NCBI GenBank assembly: GCA_029891345.1
Contig: CM056998.1
Coordinates: 173,128,332-173,192,331 of the forward strand
Direction of reading: 5' to 3'
Length of the DNA stretch: 64,000 bases
Origin: Dryococelus australis
Taxonomy: Eukaryota; Arthropoda; Insecta; Phasmatodea; Phasmatidae
Position 1 is the first letter of the stretch; each line of letters starts with the position of its first letter. Below are positions 23,801 through 34,470 of this stretch, piece after piece. The notes under the pieces were generated by a model, which saw only the letters and a program-made list of their open reading frames with translations, did not search any database and had not been told where the DNA came from. The translations under genes and the position numbers were made by a program.

Positions 23801-24358
23801 GCTCGGGGCGAGATGACTGCTGAGGGTCCTTCTGACCTTCTGACCAAAACTGTAGGAAAAAGGACTGGCTGGTAGTAAATATTTTATTCCACGTATTGTA
23901 GTGAAGAATGGTTCACAATAAAATTATTATAATTCGTTTTGTGAGAAATCTGAACATTGAAATATGTTTGTTTTACTTAAAAATTTTGCACGTATATAAG
24001 TTGATTCAGAACTTCCGTTCTTTAAGGCTGTTCTGAAAGAGTGTAATGTCAGCCTTGTTCTCGAATGCGAAGTAAATTGTATAATGTAAACCAAAGAGAC
24101 AGAAAATACCAGAACATGTGAAGTAATTTTAGGTTACGTGGTTTTAAAGATTGTTCCTCTTGTAAATTTTAGAGGACTTAATTTTACTAGAAAATAATGA
24201 TGAAAACAGCAGTAGCAGGTTTTAGGATAGGAACGTGAAATCCAGTACAAAGTATTTAGTGTAGTTTGTTGTGCATTTGTAATGTTTTGAATCTTTGTAG
24301 TTTAACTGGTGTACTGGTTGAAAATATTCAATATAGTATATTAATTTTCAAAGAGCAC

Positions 24359-24625
24359 TTACGTGTTTTCCTGCATAACTGTTACATCTAATACTTCTTT
24401 GGAAATATTACTCTGTTGAACAGTTGTTGATTTGGAAGAATCTGACTGACCTTTGTTGCCCTGCGGTGCTGGGCATAGCAAAGGGCTACAATCAGAGATT
24501 AACAAAATCATAGAAACTTCAATAAAATCAATAATTTGCCAGACAAAGAGCTCAGATGCTCTCATAACACTAATGGCTTCCCTCTTGATTGTTTCAAGTC
24601 CTTGCTGCCAGACTGCAGCACTCAC
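24359..24625 (-). CDS. Unrecognised 88-codon frame near right TIR
   Basis: I do not recognise this protein. It starts with an ATG on the minus strand, has a hydrophobic stretch in the middle (LFVWQIIDFIEVSMILL) and a polar Ser/Gln-rich end (SDSSKSTTVQQSN). It lies just inside the right end of the possible 2.4 kb TIR element, so it may be a last exon or a fragment of that element's protein. It may also be a chance frame. Confidence 0.2.
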   Translation of the reverse strand: MSAAVWQQGLETIKREAISVMRASELFVWQIIDFIEVSMILLISDCSPLLCPAPQGNKGQSDSSKSTTVQQSNISKEVLDVTVMQENT

Positions 24626-24699
24626 CAGCGGAGTAGTAGCTGATGGCTACTTTACTCGCACTGGCCACTTTACCCGACTCTCCCTTACTTGACCTACCA

Positions 24700-25180
24700 A
24701 GAAACGCCGCATAACATTAGAAACTATATTTGGGACAGAGCATTAGAATAACTGTGTCTTTAACAGCCGAAGAGGTAAATTACTGACTGTCTTTATTGGT
24801 ATTCAGTTTATTTTCGAAGAAGTCTTAGATACGGGATATATGTATAAAGTCCCATCGTATGTACATACGGAATAATTATTTCATCTCCAGGATACGAAAA
24901 ATCCCGCACAAACACGGTACAGATGTCAACCCTATTCAGCATTGACGCCACTGATATCTATTGATATGGAAAGGATAATTACTAAAGTCGAAAAAGTCCA
25001 GTGTTGTTAGATATATCGTGCAAAGAGTATTCAAATAGTGTTATCGAAAAACAGAGCTAAGGGGATGATGTCCGTAACGTTTTCGTAAAAAAATAAATTG
25101 AAGCTCAGAATACAAAGTAATGTGAAGTTATAACAATAAAAACAAGGGCAGCTATCTCCTCTACGTCCATGCTGTAACTG
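24700..25180. other. AT-rich sequence, no gene seen
   Basis: Nothing recognised before the 43 bp array. Confidence 0.45.
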
Positions 25181-25186
25181 CCTGGT

Positions 25187-25716
25187 TTTGGCCGCGTGCT
25201 TGGCTACAGTAGAATCTCGGTATACCTACAGCGGCCGCGTGCTTGCCTACAGTATAATCTCGGTATACCTACTGCGACCACGTGTTTGCCTACAGTAGAA
25301 TCTCGGTATACCTACTGCGGCCGCGTGCTTGCCTACAGTATAATCTCGGTATACCTACTGCGGCCGCGTGTTTGCCTACAGTAGAATCTCGGTATACCTA
25401 CTGCGGCCGCGTGCTTGCCTACAGTATAATCTCGGTATACCTACTGCGGCCACGTGCTTGACTACAGTATAATCTCGGTATACCTACTGCGGCCGCGTGC
25501 TTGACTACAGTAGAATCTCGGTATACCTACTGTGGCCGCGTGCTTGCCTACAGTAGAATCTCGGTATACCTACTGCGACCGCGTGCTTGCCTACAGTAGA
25601 ATCTCGGTATACCTACTGCGGCCGCGTGCTTGCCTACAGTAGAATCTCGGTATACCTACTGCGGCCGCGTGCTTGACTACAGTATAATCTCGGTATACCT
25701 ACTGCTGCCGCGTGGA
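25187..25716. repeat. 43 bp minisatellite, 12 units
   Basis: Twelve head-to-tail 43 bp units; GGTATACCT recurs every 43 bp from 25219 to 25692. The unit core is TGCGGCCGCGTGCTTGCCTA followed by CAGTA(G/T)AATCTCGGTATACC. The G/T site alternates in the first six units (G,T,G,T,G,T), which suggests amplification of an 86 bp dimer in the left part. Most units carry a GCGGCCGC (NotI) site. Several CpGs per unit make it a potential methylation-sensitive block. Confidence 0.95.
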
Positions 25717-25719
25717 GCG

Positions 25720-26090
25720 ACATTGATATAAATCACCAAAATTGAAAGAATTTGATGTAAAGTCTATTCGCAGTAACTTCACACTTTTTTAATCAACCTT
25801 TTGCAAAATCACCCCATGTAAGACGGCTTTGACTGTTTCCGAAATATGCTACGTATAACAAGCGTGTTAGCTTTTCCATAACATAAAATTATATTATTTT
25901 TAGTTGAAGTGGATTTTTACTTGTATTTTAACAATACATTTTAATAATTCATTTATTTTCAGTGCAGATGAAACAGGAAGAAAAATGTGTATTTTAAATC
26001 CAAAGTAAAAAACAATTTTCATGAAAAATATCATTAAACTGAGTGCTCGCGAATACGGCGCGTTGTCAGGATTTCAGAAAAGTTACTATA
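25720..26090. other. AT-rich sequence, no gene seen
   Basis: No element recognised. Confidence 0.45.
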
Positions 26091-26517
26091 GGCTGTTCAC
26101 GGTCAGATGAGAACTTTTAAAAGCCCTGCTTAATATCTACTTGTATGTTCCAGAATGTATTCTTCCACCTCATGTAAAATTAACATTGCCATGGGCCTCA
26201 TCACTTTAATCATGCGTCGGTCATGTAAAACTGTGAAAGTTTTATTATATGGGAAAGTAAATATTATACAAATATGCACATTTTCACACTTCGATACATT
26301 AAAAAAAAATCAGAAAGCGAAAGAAATAGTTTAAGTTATCACAAATTAATACCTAACACTTTTTATTCGACGTTAAGGTATGAAAATATTTTCCATCCAT
26401 CGTTACCAACTTTACTGAGCAAATGTCACAGTGCACCCGTTAAAATATATGCGCTCAGGAGCAGTGAAATTTTTCTAAGGTTCATTTCAAAAGTGCTCAC
26501 TTGATCGCGAACAGCCT
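26091..26517 (+). mobile_element. MITE A, full-length copy
   Basis: GGCTGTTCACGGTCAGATGA at the left and GTGCTCACTTGATCGCGAACAG plus CCTTTA at the right. Carries every landmark of the family: GGGCCTCATCACTTTAATC, GAAAGCGAAAGAAATAG, CTTTTTATTCGACGTTAAGG, CGTTACCAACTTTACTGAGC and GTGCACCCGTTAAAATATA. This is the best local reference for family A (about 427 bp). Confidence 0.85.
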
Positions 26518-26559
26518 TTAGTAGCCATGAACGAACTATTTAGAGAACGATGCCGAGCC

Positions 26560-26815
26560 ATAAGTAAAATAGCATGCACAGCTGACTTCTTCTCGGAGGT
26601 ACGAGGCGAGTTGATTCCCGCGCTGGTTGCGTCGAATGGAGGTTCGTCGCTTCTGGCGGGTCGGTTGAATGGGGCTACGTGGAGGACTGCCTGCAGCTCG
26701 CCCTACCCCGTACCCCGTCCAACTCGACCGCTGTCGTGTCCCTCCGCTGGCAGGTAGAGCTCCGTGTCTCGTCGGCAGCGACATGTGTGACAGACGGAAC
26801 AAGTGGGGAGGCGTA
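26560..26815. other. GC-rich spacer between A and B MITEs
   Basis: Locally G+C-rich sequence with overlapping frames on both strands (26527 + and 26536 -). No known domain. Its small size and position between MITEs argue against a gene. Confidence 0.35.
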
Positions 26816-27050
26816 GGCTGTTCACGGTAAAGTGAGCACTTTTTAAGGCCTTGCAAAAATTTTTGCTTTTAGTCAATTTTCATCTTTCGTCCACTTTTTA
26901 ACACAACCACTGTCATGTGACCAATAAACATAATGTATACATTCCACTCTTCTCATAAGTTAACGTCTGAAGATCTAATGAAATATATTTATTGAAGGTC
27001 AAAGTCTGTTGGAAGGGTCTTAAAAAGTGCTCGCTTTACCGTGAACAGCC
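26816..27050 (+). mobile_element. MITE B, full copy
   Basis: GGCTGTTCACGGTAAAGTGA at the left, CTCGCTTTACCGTGAACAGC at the right, about 235 bp. Its core is unlike A's: TTAACACAACCACTGTC, CCAATAAACATAATG, CATTCCACT, TAAGTTAACGTCTGAAG and TATATTTATTGAAGG. Confidence 0.85.
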
Positions 27051-27103
27051 TATGCATGGCTGAACTCCAAAAATAGTGGGATTTCAACAAGGCAGGAAAA
27101 CTC

Positions 27104-27523
27104 GAGTGTTGATCAATAAAGTGAGCATTTTTCATATCAACCTTAGAAGAATGTCACTGCTCCTACCTGCATATATTTAAACGGGCGCCCTGAGTGACAT
27201 GCGGCCAGTAAAGTTGGTAACGATGGATGGAAAGTAGTTCCATATCTTAACGACGAATAAAAGGTGTAGGGTAACCATTTCTGATAAATTTAATTACTTC
27301 TTTCACTTTCTGTTTATTTTTAAAGGCATCGAAGTGTAAAAAAGAGCAGATTTTTTTCAATATTATCTTTTCTAATAATTTCACTGTTTCACTTGACCGA
27401 CGCACGAATAAAATGATGAGGCCCATGACAATGTTAATCTTACATAAGGCGAAAGAATACGCAACGTGCATACAAGTAGATTGAGCAGGGCTTTCAAATG
27501 TGCTCATTTGACCGTGAATAACC
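27104..27523 (-). mobile_element. MITE A, nearly full copy
   Basis: Left terminus partly eroded (GTGTTGATCAATAAAGTGAG). Core landmarks ATATCAACCTTAGAAG, CCAGTAAAGTTGGTAACGA, TTGACCGACGCACGAATAAA and GAGGCCCATGACAATGTTAA are present, with right end TTTGACCGTGAATAACC. Confidence 0.8.
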
Positions 27524-27554
27524 TGTATCTAACAGATCTACTAATGTCGGTATA

Positions 27555-27780
27555 GACTGTTCACGATAAAGTGAGCACTTTTCAGGCCGTAGTTACTTTT
27601 TTATTTCAGCCATCCTTTAACAACCTTTTTGAATAAATATTTCCGGGTAAGTAATAAACACAGTATGTAGATTCCACCGCACTCGAAAGTTAATGTCTAA
27701 GGCCAAAATAAGATATATTTATTGACTATTATTAGAAATGAGAGGGCTTTCAAAAGTGCTCAATTTACCGTGAATAGCCT
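27555..27780 (+). mobile_element. MITE B, full copy
   Basis: GACTGTTCACGATAAAGTGA to CTCAATTTACCGTGAATAGCC, flanked by TATA on both sides. Core has AAGTAATAAACACAGTATGT, TTCCACCGCACTCGAAAG and TTATTGACTATTATTAGAAA. Confidence 0.85.
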
Positions 27781-27955
27781 ATATATACATATAGTATAAG
27801 GTGTGCCATTTTCATTTAACAAGTTGCGAACGTGAAACAGCATGCCATTAAAAAAAAAATTGAGTGAATATTGAGTAAGAGATCATGCTAGCTGTACGAA
27901 ACTAGTCTGAGTGTCCCAACATTGAACTTCCTTAGCCCTAATGCCAATACGAGTA

Positions 27956-28377
27956 TAGCCTGTTCACGTTAAAAATGAGCAGTTTCGAAAGCCCTGCGTA
28001 AGATCTACTTGTATGCACGTTGTGTATTCTTCCGCATTATGTAACATTAACATTGTCATGAACCAAGCCACTTTATTCACGCGCTGGTCTTTTGAAACAG
28101 AGAAATTACTAGAAAAGTAAATAATTTACAAACATGCTAATTTTTACTCTTCGATGCATAAAAATACAAAAAAAGGCGTAGGAAATAATTTAAGTTATCA
28201 TAAATGATTACTTAAGACTTTTTATTTGACATAGTTATATGGAACTATTTTCCCTCCATCGTTAGCAACTTAAATGGGCGCATTTCAGTCAGTGCGCCCG
28301 ATAAAATATATACAAGTAGGAGCGGCGAATGTTTTCTAAGGTTGATTGCAAAAGTAGTTATATTATTGTGAGCAGCC
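27956..28377 (+). mobile_element. MITE A, nearly full copy
   Basis: Left GCCTGTTCACGTTAAAAATG, right TATATTATTGTGAGCAGCC. Family core markers AAGATCTACTTGTATGCACG, TGTGTATTCTTCCGC and GTGCGCCCGATAAAATATA are present. It closes a run of five A/B elements (26091-28377). Confidence 0.8.
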
Positions 28378-28379
28378 TT

Positions 28380-28700
28380 TAGTCGTCAGCAGGGCTTCAG
28401 AAGATGAGCTGTTTGGTAACCACGGAGCAGTGGCCGGCACAACGCCATGCAACTGCAATGTAAGCTTATTTCTTTCTGTAACAAAATAAGCCCACCGCCA
28501 CAGTCCAGAAACTGCTTCGGCTGCATTTCGGCGTGTGGCCTCATGACGAGGTGCCCTGATCGTCCAACGGATGAAACAGTCCCGCCACACCCGATCACGC
28601 GTTAACACAAAAAACGACTGGTCGTCCGCGCGCACATGGGATGTTGCAAGTTATTAACCCGCCGCTTGGAGGAATGTGTTGCTGGCGATGGCGGACACCT
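28380..28700. other. GC-richer stretch, no gene assigned
   Basis: Overlapping minus-strand frames (90 and 70 codons) without a recognisable domain. Confidence 0.35.
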
Positions 28701-29458
28701 GCCTGGCGTGATAGCCTAGGAACAACTTTTTGAAATGTATATGCCGATACTAGTTTTAAATACACTCCACTATTATTCGTGTTTACCTGACTTGTTGAAA
28801 TTATACTATTTATTCTGCCTAGCGCTGTACTAGAACATAACCTGATTTGTCTGGCTATGGAAAGGTCGCAACGCGCGCATTCCCGGCAAAGGAAATCAAG
28901 AACTAAGTTTGAACTACTTAATATGTTTCGATAGAGAGATTTGTAAATGATTATTTATTTTAATTAACAACGCCATCGCGTACGTCAATAGTTGATACGA
29001 TGCACAGTTTTCTAATACAAAAATTCCTGACTAACGTGTACAAACCGTACACACACACACACATATATATATATATATTATTTCAATGCATATAACTTTG
29101 CCTATATATATAATTTCATTGCATATAACTTTACGGTAACAAAATTAAAAGCACTTTTTAATTTTAACCGAATTAAATTTTCGTGAAAGCCACTCTCAAA
29201 AATTATTTTTTCAAGGAAAGTATTTTTAATAAAGATACATACATTTTAATGTTACATGTGTGAAGATAATATTGTTTTGTTACTTTTCAGACAATTATTT
29301 CAGCTTATTTTCTGATTCTGTGAATTATATCACTCGTTTTTACTAAATGTTAGCAATTTTTAAACTGAAATAAATAGACTGTTCTATACGATAGGTACCA
29401 GCATTCAAATATCTTGTCGATAAAATCCAACCCCATAAAAATATATTAAGTAGTTCAA
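28701..29458. other. AT-rich sequence, no gene seen
   Basis: Contains a short (CA)n(TA)n tract at about 29050-29078. Nothing else recognised. Confidence 0.5.
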
Positions 29459-29459
29459 A

Positions 29460-29655
29460 TTCTATATTTGATTTTACGATTCGGGAATTTGCGCCACTGC
29501 GAGACTTTCCCCTCAGCTCTCGAAGAACCATTCCAGCATTATACTGGAGTGATTTCGGAAAGCCATAGAAAACTGAATCAATGCTCCCTGACCTGGAATC
29601 GAACCCGGTTCCTCGTGAATACTCCAACACTGCACGACCTCGTTCGGTCGTATCT
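29460..29655 (-). mobile_element. tRNA-derived SINE, second family
   Basis: The minus-strand head carries AACGAGGTCGTGCAGTGTTG (A-box region) and GGTTCGATTCC (B-box; plus-strand GGAATCGAACC at 29595-29605). The body (CTGGAATGGTTCTTCGAGAG, GTCTCGCAGTGGCGC) is unlike the first SINE family. Pol III promoter expected, orientation leftward. Confidence 0.6.
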
Positions 29656-29699
29656 CTCCTCTGATCGTCGGTAATGCCAAGACACCGAAATCTGGCTTG

Positions 29700-30045
29700 A
29701 TTCACACGAGCCTGAATCTACTACTTAATTCTGTACAATCACAATTTTATATACTTATCGTGTCAAACATTTTAAACACCAATATCGAATATGTTCACAT
29801 GCACTTGGATACACTTATTAATTCTATACAATCATGAGTTTCTATACATAGTGCCAACATTTTAAACAGCAATATCGAATACGTTTATATGAGCCTGAAA
29901 AAAACCACTTAGTTCTATACAATAATGATTTTTATACATATTGTGTCAAACATCTTAAATAGTAATATTAAATATGTTAACATTATTTTTCTATAAATAT
30001 TGTTTCAGACATTTCAAACGGCAAAGTCGGACACGTTTGCTCCAT
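29700..30045. repeat. ~90 bp degenerate tandem repeat, 3-4 units
   Basis: AACATTTTAAACA-type blocks recur at 29766, 29856 and 29949, each preceded by AATTCT(G/A)TACAATCA and followed by AATATCGAATA. A fourth unit near 30009 is shortened. Unit length is 90-93 bp. It leads straight into a tRNA-like segment. Confidence 0.7.
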
Positions 30046-30054
30046 TTGTAAGCC

Positions 30055-30135
30055 CGGAGCCGACCTTACCGGGAATTGAACCCGGCTCGACGTGGTGGGA
30101 GACAAGTGATATAAGTATTAGACCGCCCTTAGGAT
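30055..30135 (-). mobile_element. tRNA-like SINE head, third type
   Basis: Minus-strand B-box within CCGGGTTCAATTCCC (plus GGGAATTGAACCCGG at 30070-30084), with upstream tRNA-like AGGGCGGTCTAATACTTATA. Probably a SINE head, or a decayed tRNA. A full cloverleaf could not be drawn. Confidence 0.45.
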
Positions 30136-30139
30136 GTAT

Positions 30140-31130
30140 GCGAGTAAGCAGAAGCAATATTCCCACTTGTATAGGCAGAGGAGCCTAGCCGTTTTTGATG
30201 ACTTTAGTGTCATTCATACCAGCCGGTTATTAGCTCTCTCTTAACTTCTCGTTGTGCGTGTCCATTTACCTGTTCCACTTAACTGCTTAAGCTTCTTTCG
30301 CATGGTGCTGAAGCTCGCAGAGCACGGTTTGATTGATCACGTGCTATCGATCGCTCCCGCCAGTCGTGCTGGTTCATATTGCTTCGAAATGAGCTGGAAG
30401 GTATCGAAATAATTTGCAGGTCCACTGGACCCCCTACTTCAAACTACAGACGTAGCAAATGTAAACACGGACCATTGATTATCACCACAGTTGGATAGCT
30501 GTGACCCAAAACTGACACATATATAGAAGCGACACGCAGTGGCGTCATTTTAATGTGAGCAACGTCAGTCTCTTGACTAGGTGCATCATGTGCATGTTTG
30601 TGATTGGCTGTTCGTCTCTACAGATGATTTTGAGGAGTAACGTCTGTCATGTTTTCATGGAGTGGTGAAAAGAGGATTTCGTTTCTAGGGGGGAATTGTT
30701 CCAAATGGCAAACATTCGGATGTTAAACAAAAAAAACCTACAAATATTTTTTGTGTACGGATGTATTTTATTAAGAAATTAATTAGGATTTTAATTTGGA
30801 AAACTATTGCATTTTGTTCGTATGAACAATGTTGCCTAAATATTCCAATAATAAGACAAGACGTGGAATTATCGTACTTCCCTATCGCCCGGCCACTGTG
30901 CCACAGTGTGCATGTTGAGATGCGGAACACGATTGACATATTCGCTTCTGTGTGCTTTGCTATTCTGTTCCTCTCAACCCCCTCGCTCGCCCTTCCTTCC
31001 CCTTTGCTCCTGACAGCTTCCTTCCTCTCTCACCTCTGTTTCATCTTCGTTCTGACGCGTGTCTCCTGTCTGCCGAAACATGTTCGCCGTGAGTGAAATC
31101 CTTCCGTAAACAATGCGCCGGTCTCCCGGC
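30140..31130. other. No gene seen
   Basis: Mixed-composition sequence with a pyrimidine-rich stretch (30965-31060, CTCGC/CCTTCC). The 111-codon frame at 30761 has no domain I know. Confidence 0.4.
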
Positions 31131-31135
31131 CTGGG

Positions 31136-31140
31136 ATATA

Positions 31141-31213
<73 letters not shown>
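31136..31213. repeat. (TA)n microsatellite
   Basis: About 78 bp of TA dinucleotides with one G interruption (TATATGTATA). Confidence 0.95.
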
Positions 31214-31214
<1 letters not shown>

Positions 31215-31216
<2 letters not shown>

Positions 31217-31930
31217 GGAAGATTCCCTCTAGCTAAGGCTTTGCGCTGTTGCAACACATCGCTGATGGAAGGATATTTTTTAAAGAGCGCAGCTGCGATG
31301 TGTTACACGAAGTTTCGACAGTATGCGGTATATTGCAACAACAGCGTTGCCCCCGAATATTTCTTTTAAAAATGTAAATTAACTATTAGCAAATATAAAT
31401 GAAAATTTGCTGGTTTAACAGGGTCGATAGTTTCTTAGACATTATTACTTGCTGTGCGAAACTTGGTGGTATAGACCGTTCTTTCCGACTTCGAATTTAA
31501 GAATACAATAAAAGAAATCTCCTCAAGTCATGCTAGGCTATAAAACGAGGAATTCCAAGAGAGAAGTTTTACACCAAACATACAAGATTGATACTGCCTA
31601 AGGAAACCATAGTCATACATCTGTATTGTTTTCTGTATTCTTTGTTCGCTATATTACAAATTCGGTGATTACTCTCTAATTCCACTTTATATAAAGGACC
31701 CTATTATATTTCATTGCGTCGTAAATATTATTTGAAAAAACGTGCATTCTGCATCTACATTTCTATACAAAAAAGAATTTAGTTTAATCATTTCTATTTC
31801 GTTTTTGAAGACTCGTCGCTAGAGGTTAATGACCTTTGCACGAATTTCGGACACATTTTATTTTATACCGTGAAATCCTGGCCTTTTTTCAGGTTTTTGG
31901 GTATTCTATACTGTGTTGGATTACTCTTTC
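31215..31930. other. AT-rich sequence, no gene seen
   Basis: No recognised feature. Confidence 0.45.
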
Positions 31931-31934
31931 TATT

Positions 31935-32393
31935 TTATAGACTTACTAAAGCTTTAGCTACGACAAAATTGCCACTGGGGGATACGTACTGAAACGGAAT
32001 TGTAGCTGTCATCCGACCGATAGTAACATTTAGATTCTGTAGGACTGAAGATATGTTGGCGTATTTCTGACCAACATTTGAGTATTGCGATATTCCCGCG
32101 TAACGGGAGCCTCTGAACGCATCTTTGGATAGTTTGCGGTATCCTCTCATTCGGCCACTCCGGATGTTGATGTCTGGTTGACAAAGTCTTTTGCTCGACT
32201 GAAACTGGGTCGGAGTACAGATCATGTGACAATACGCCGTTTCGTGCACCAGGCATATTTTTTGCTCGCACCTTGATGGCGCAGACAACAGGGCCACGTT
32301 AGCAGTCTCGCCTTTCGTGACGGACTCTAGTAAAGCTCCTGTCACACTGCCAAATAAGTTTGGTAAAATAAAGTTAGACAGGTATGATGTCAT
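31935..32393 (-). CDS. Unrecognised 152-codon open frame
   Basis: This is the longest non-repeat, non-GC-driven frame in the window. It begins MTSYLSNFILPNLFGS on the minus strand and runs 152 codons with balanced composition and five cysteines. There is no domain, signal peptide or repeat that I can name. Start context, splice sites and neighbours give no support. The overlapping + frame (32317-32550) is equally anonymous. It may be a chance frame, a decayed transposon fragment or a lone exon. Confidence 0.2.
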   Translation of the reverse strand: MTSYLSNFILPNLFGSVTGALLESVTKGETANVALLSAPSRCEQKICLVHETAYCHMICTPTQFQSSKRLCQPDINIRSGRMRGYRKLSKDAFRGSRYAGISQYSNVGQKYANISSVLQNLNVTIGRMTATIPFQYVSPSGNFVVAKALVSL

Positions 32394-32997
32394 AGAAACT
32401 TCACACTTCCATATTTGTCTGAGAAAGTTGGATGGCTTCAGTTTTCATCAAACATTTGAAGATTGGACCTGGTCTGAAATTTATTTGATGTGTCACGTTC
32501 TCAGCCAATCAGAATCGGGAACGACGAAAATTGAGGCCAGGAAACTTTAAAATAACAAACAATTGCTGGGAAAGAAGAGAGTTATGAAGATAATTAATTT
32601 ATGCAGAAGCTATCTGACCATGGATGCTATTTTGAGTAAATATTGCTCATAAAATTACGAATTCAGGTGCATTAAATTTTATTGTGCAGGATATATCTCT
32701 GATAAATGAAATTAGAATTTGGTATAGAAGCGAAAATAAATTACAACATTTATTGCAATTCTACCTGTAATCGACTGCATTGAAAAACAAGAGCAATATC
32801 TCAATATTAAAATTATTTGAAAATTATAATTCAGATTGGGTCTTCCCAGTAAAAAAAATTTGACTGTGTGAAACATTTTCAAACACATTCAAGATTATTT
32901 CATAAAATTTGCTGGAAGGAAAAATTCGATGGCCGTATTTTGTCTTAAAACTTTATTGTCAAATATAGTTGAAGGCGAAAATTTGACAGTGTGACAG

Positions 32998-33535
32998 TGT
33001 GACGGGGTGCGTGGAGTATTCCAGATCTTAGCAGCTGTTGCTATAAAAGCGCGTCGGGCCTCCGAGGCAGGGAGTTGATGAGTGCCTGGAGTTTGAGCGA
33101 TTGCGCGACCTTGAGCGATAGACGACGAGCAAGAAGAGAAACGAGTGGTGAGAGAAGTGACCAGCATGATGAAAGTCTGTAACGGCGAGCATCTCTGCAG
33201 TGAAGGGTGCGACTTGGCATGTTGGACTATTGGACTGGATGACTGAGTGTAAAACACTACAAATGGTAGAAACAGACTGCATATGTGTAAATTACGAATG
33301 CGAGTTAATTGACTATAACCAAACAAATACATTGAGAAGGAATTTAATTAAGGTTGAGATAGACATTGAATACTGCGCTAACGAACAAATAAAAGAGCAA
33401 TAAAGGAGATAGATGGATTTGATACTGTTCATAATAGATGTGTCAATAAATTAAAATAAAATTTAGTTATTTTACTTTTTATGAAGACCTCCATCCATCA
33501 CGAACTCGGGCACCTCCCTCAAGCTTCATGTAACA
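32998..33535 (+). mobile_element. 5' LTR of Gypsy relic
   Basis: A 538 bp direct repeat of 35754-36293, roughly 85% alike by eye. Begins TGTGACGGGGTGCGTGG and ends CATGTAACA. Carries TATAAAA at 33042-33048 and AATAAA signals at about 33388 and 33399. Immediately downstream is a PBS-like TGTGTCAGAAGTGG (33538-33551), a junction type typical of insect Gypsy elements. Antisense frames inside the LTR are spurious. Confidence 0.8.
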
Positions 33536-33701
33536 CTTGTGTCAGAAGTGGAATGGAGGCATTAATTTTTAAATTAAGTTACGTGTAGGCTATTAATTTG
33601 TGATTTAAAAAATATTAATTAATTGTAATAATTGATGGCCGAAAAATTAAAGTTGTTTTGTACAACTGTCGCAGTGAATTTTAACAAGAAAAATATCTGC
33701 A

Positions 33702-34470
33702 GAACTGGAAGCACTACGAGCATTGATTGAAGGGCTAAATAGCCAAGCGAGCGCACGTGCAAATAGCATTAGGGAAGATGTAAAAGAGTGAAATAAGTAT
33801 TTTTAACTAAGATACAAATTACCAAATTAGTAGTGTAATAGAAAATGTAAACGATAATATAACTAGCCAGATCACTAATATAAACGATTTAGTAGACAAT
33901 TAAATTAACACTGTAAATGAAAAAGTAAACAAGAAAATAGTAGGCATTAGCGAGTCAGTAAACACGAAAAAAGACAGTGACGATAAAAGAATGAACAGTG
34001 TAAACTTCAAGATTGACAGTGTCGAGTATGAAAGGAAACATAAAATAAGTGTATTAGAGAAGAAATACTAAGAATTTCTTCAGCAATGGAGTTTCGCTAC
34101 CAACACATCGGTAGCCGAGAAGAGAGGGGAAGCAGTGAAGTCGTAACTAACTTAACAACCTCGGAGGATAGCCACCAGCTCTGTAGCATTGGTGTCGTGT
34201 AGAAAGGAGTGCATAAAGCCATCCGCATACGATGACGAGATTTCTTGGTGGGAGTACCAACGCCACTTTGAAATAGTCGCCACCCTGAATGGCTGGTCAG
34301 CCGAACAGCGGGATTACTACCACGTGGCTCTACTGAGAGTCCCTGAACTCAGCATACTACAATTTGTCCCAGAGCGACATCAACTGGAGTACCTGACACT
34401 AGTGTAGGCCTTGGAGATAAATTTCGGTGACCGGTACCTGCAACATGCCCACCATTCCCAGTAGCGAAGC
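33702..34470 (+). pseudogene. Gypsy gag remnant (coiled coil and capsid-like part)
   Basis: The N-terminal part reads LEALRALIEGLNSQASARAN and then Asn/Lys/Val-rich heptad-like segments, a likely coiled coil, with several stops (33702-34075). From 34189 a 72-codon frame contains KPSAYDDEISWWEYQRHFE and NGWSAEQRDYYHVALLR, matching the Gypsy gag signature (P..YDG...W..Y..QFE....NGW......L...LRG.A). After a TAG at 34405 the frame continues ALEINFGD, also typical. Gag would package element RNA into particles. This copy cannot encode an intact product. Confidence 0.75.

Larger units (their letters stand above)
22249..24686. mobile_element. Possible 2.4 kb TIR element (GGGGAGAG ends)
   Basis: Left end GGGGAGAGCAAGGTTGAAGT with GGCTACTG. 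Right end, reverse-complemented, AAGGGAGAGTCGGGTAAAGT with GGCCAGTG and then GTAGCCATC. The motif TGGCCACTTTGCCCT and its variants recur inside the left part (22436, 22483, 22709), like subterminal repeats. If real, the element contains a (CT)n tract, a CpG-rich patch, a TATA-type promoter-like site and an 88-codon minus-strand frame. Two unrelated solo ends would be an alternative reading. A similar GGGGAGAGCAGG end is seen at 59963. Confidence 0.45.

Noticed and set aside
24000-24060. AAGGCTGTTCTGAAAGAG as a MITE terminus
   Set aside because: Similarity stops after GGCTGTTC and there is no partner end.
25187-25716. CRISPR-like array
   Set aside because: Contiguous 43 bp units without spacers.
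30055-30135. Genuine tRNA gene at the CCGGGTTCAATTCCC motif
   Set aside because: No complete cloverleaf or acceptor stem could be drawn; treated as a SINE-type head.
32895-33332. 145-codon minus frame, and similar frames at 35750-36045
   Set aside because: Antisense of the two LTRs, mutually similar only because the LTRs are.
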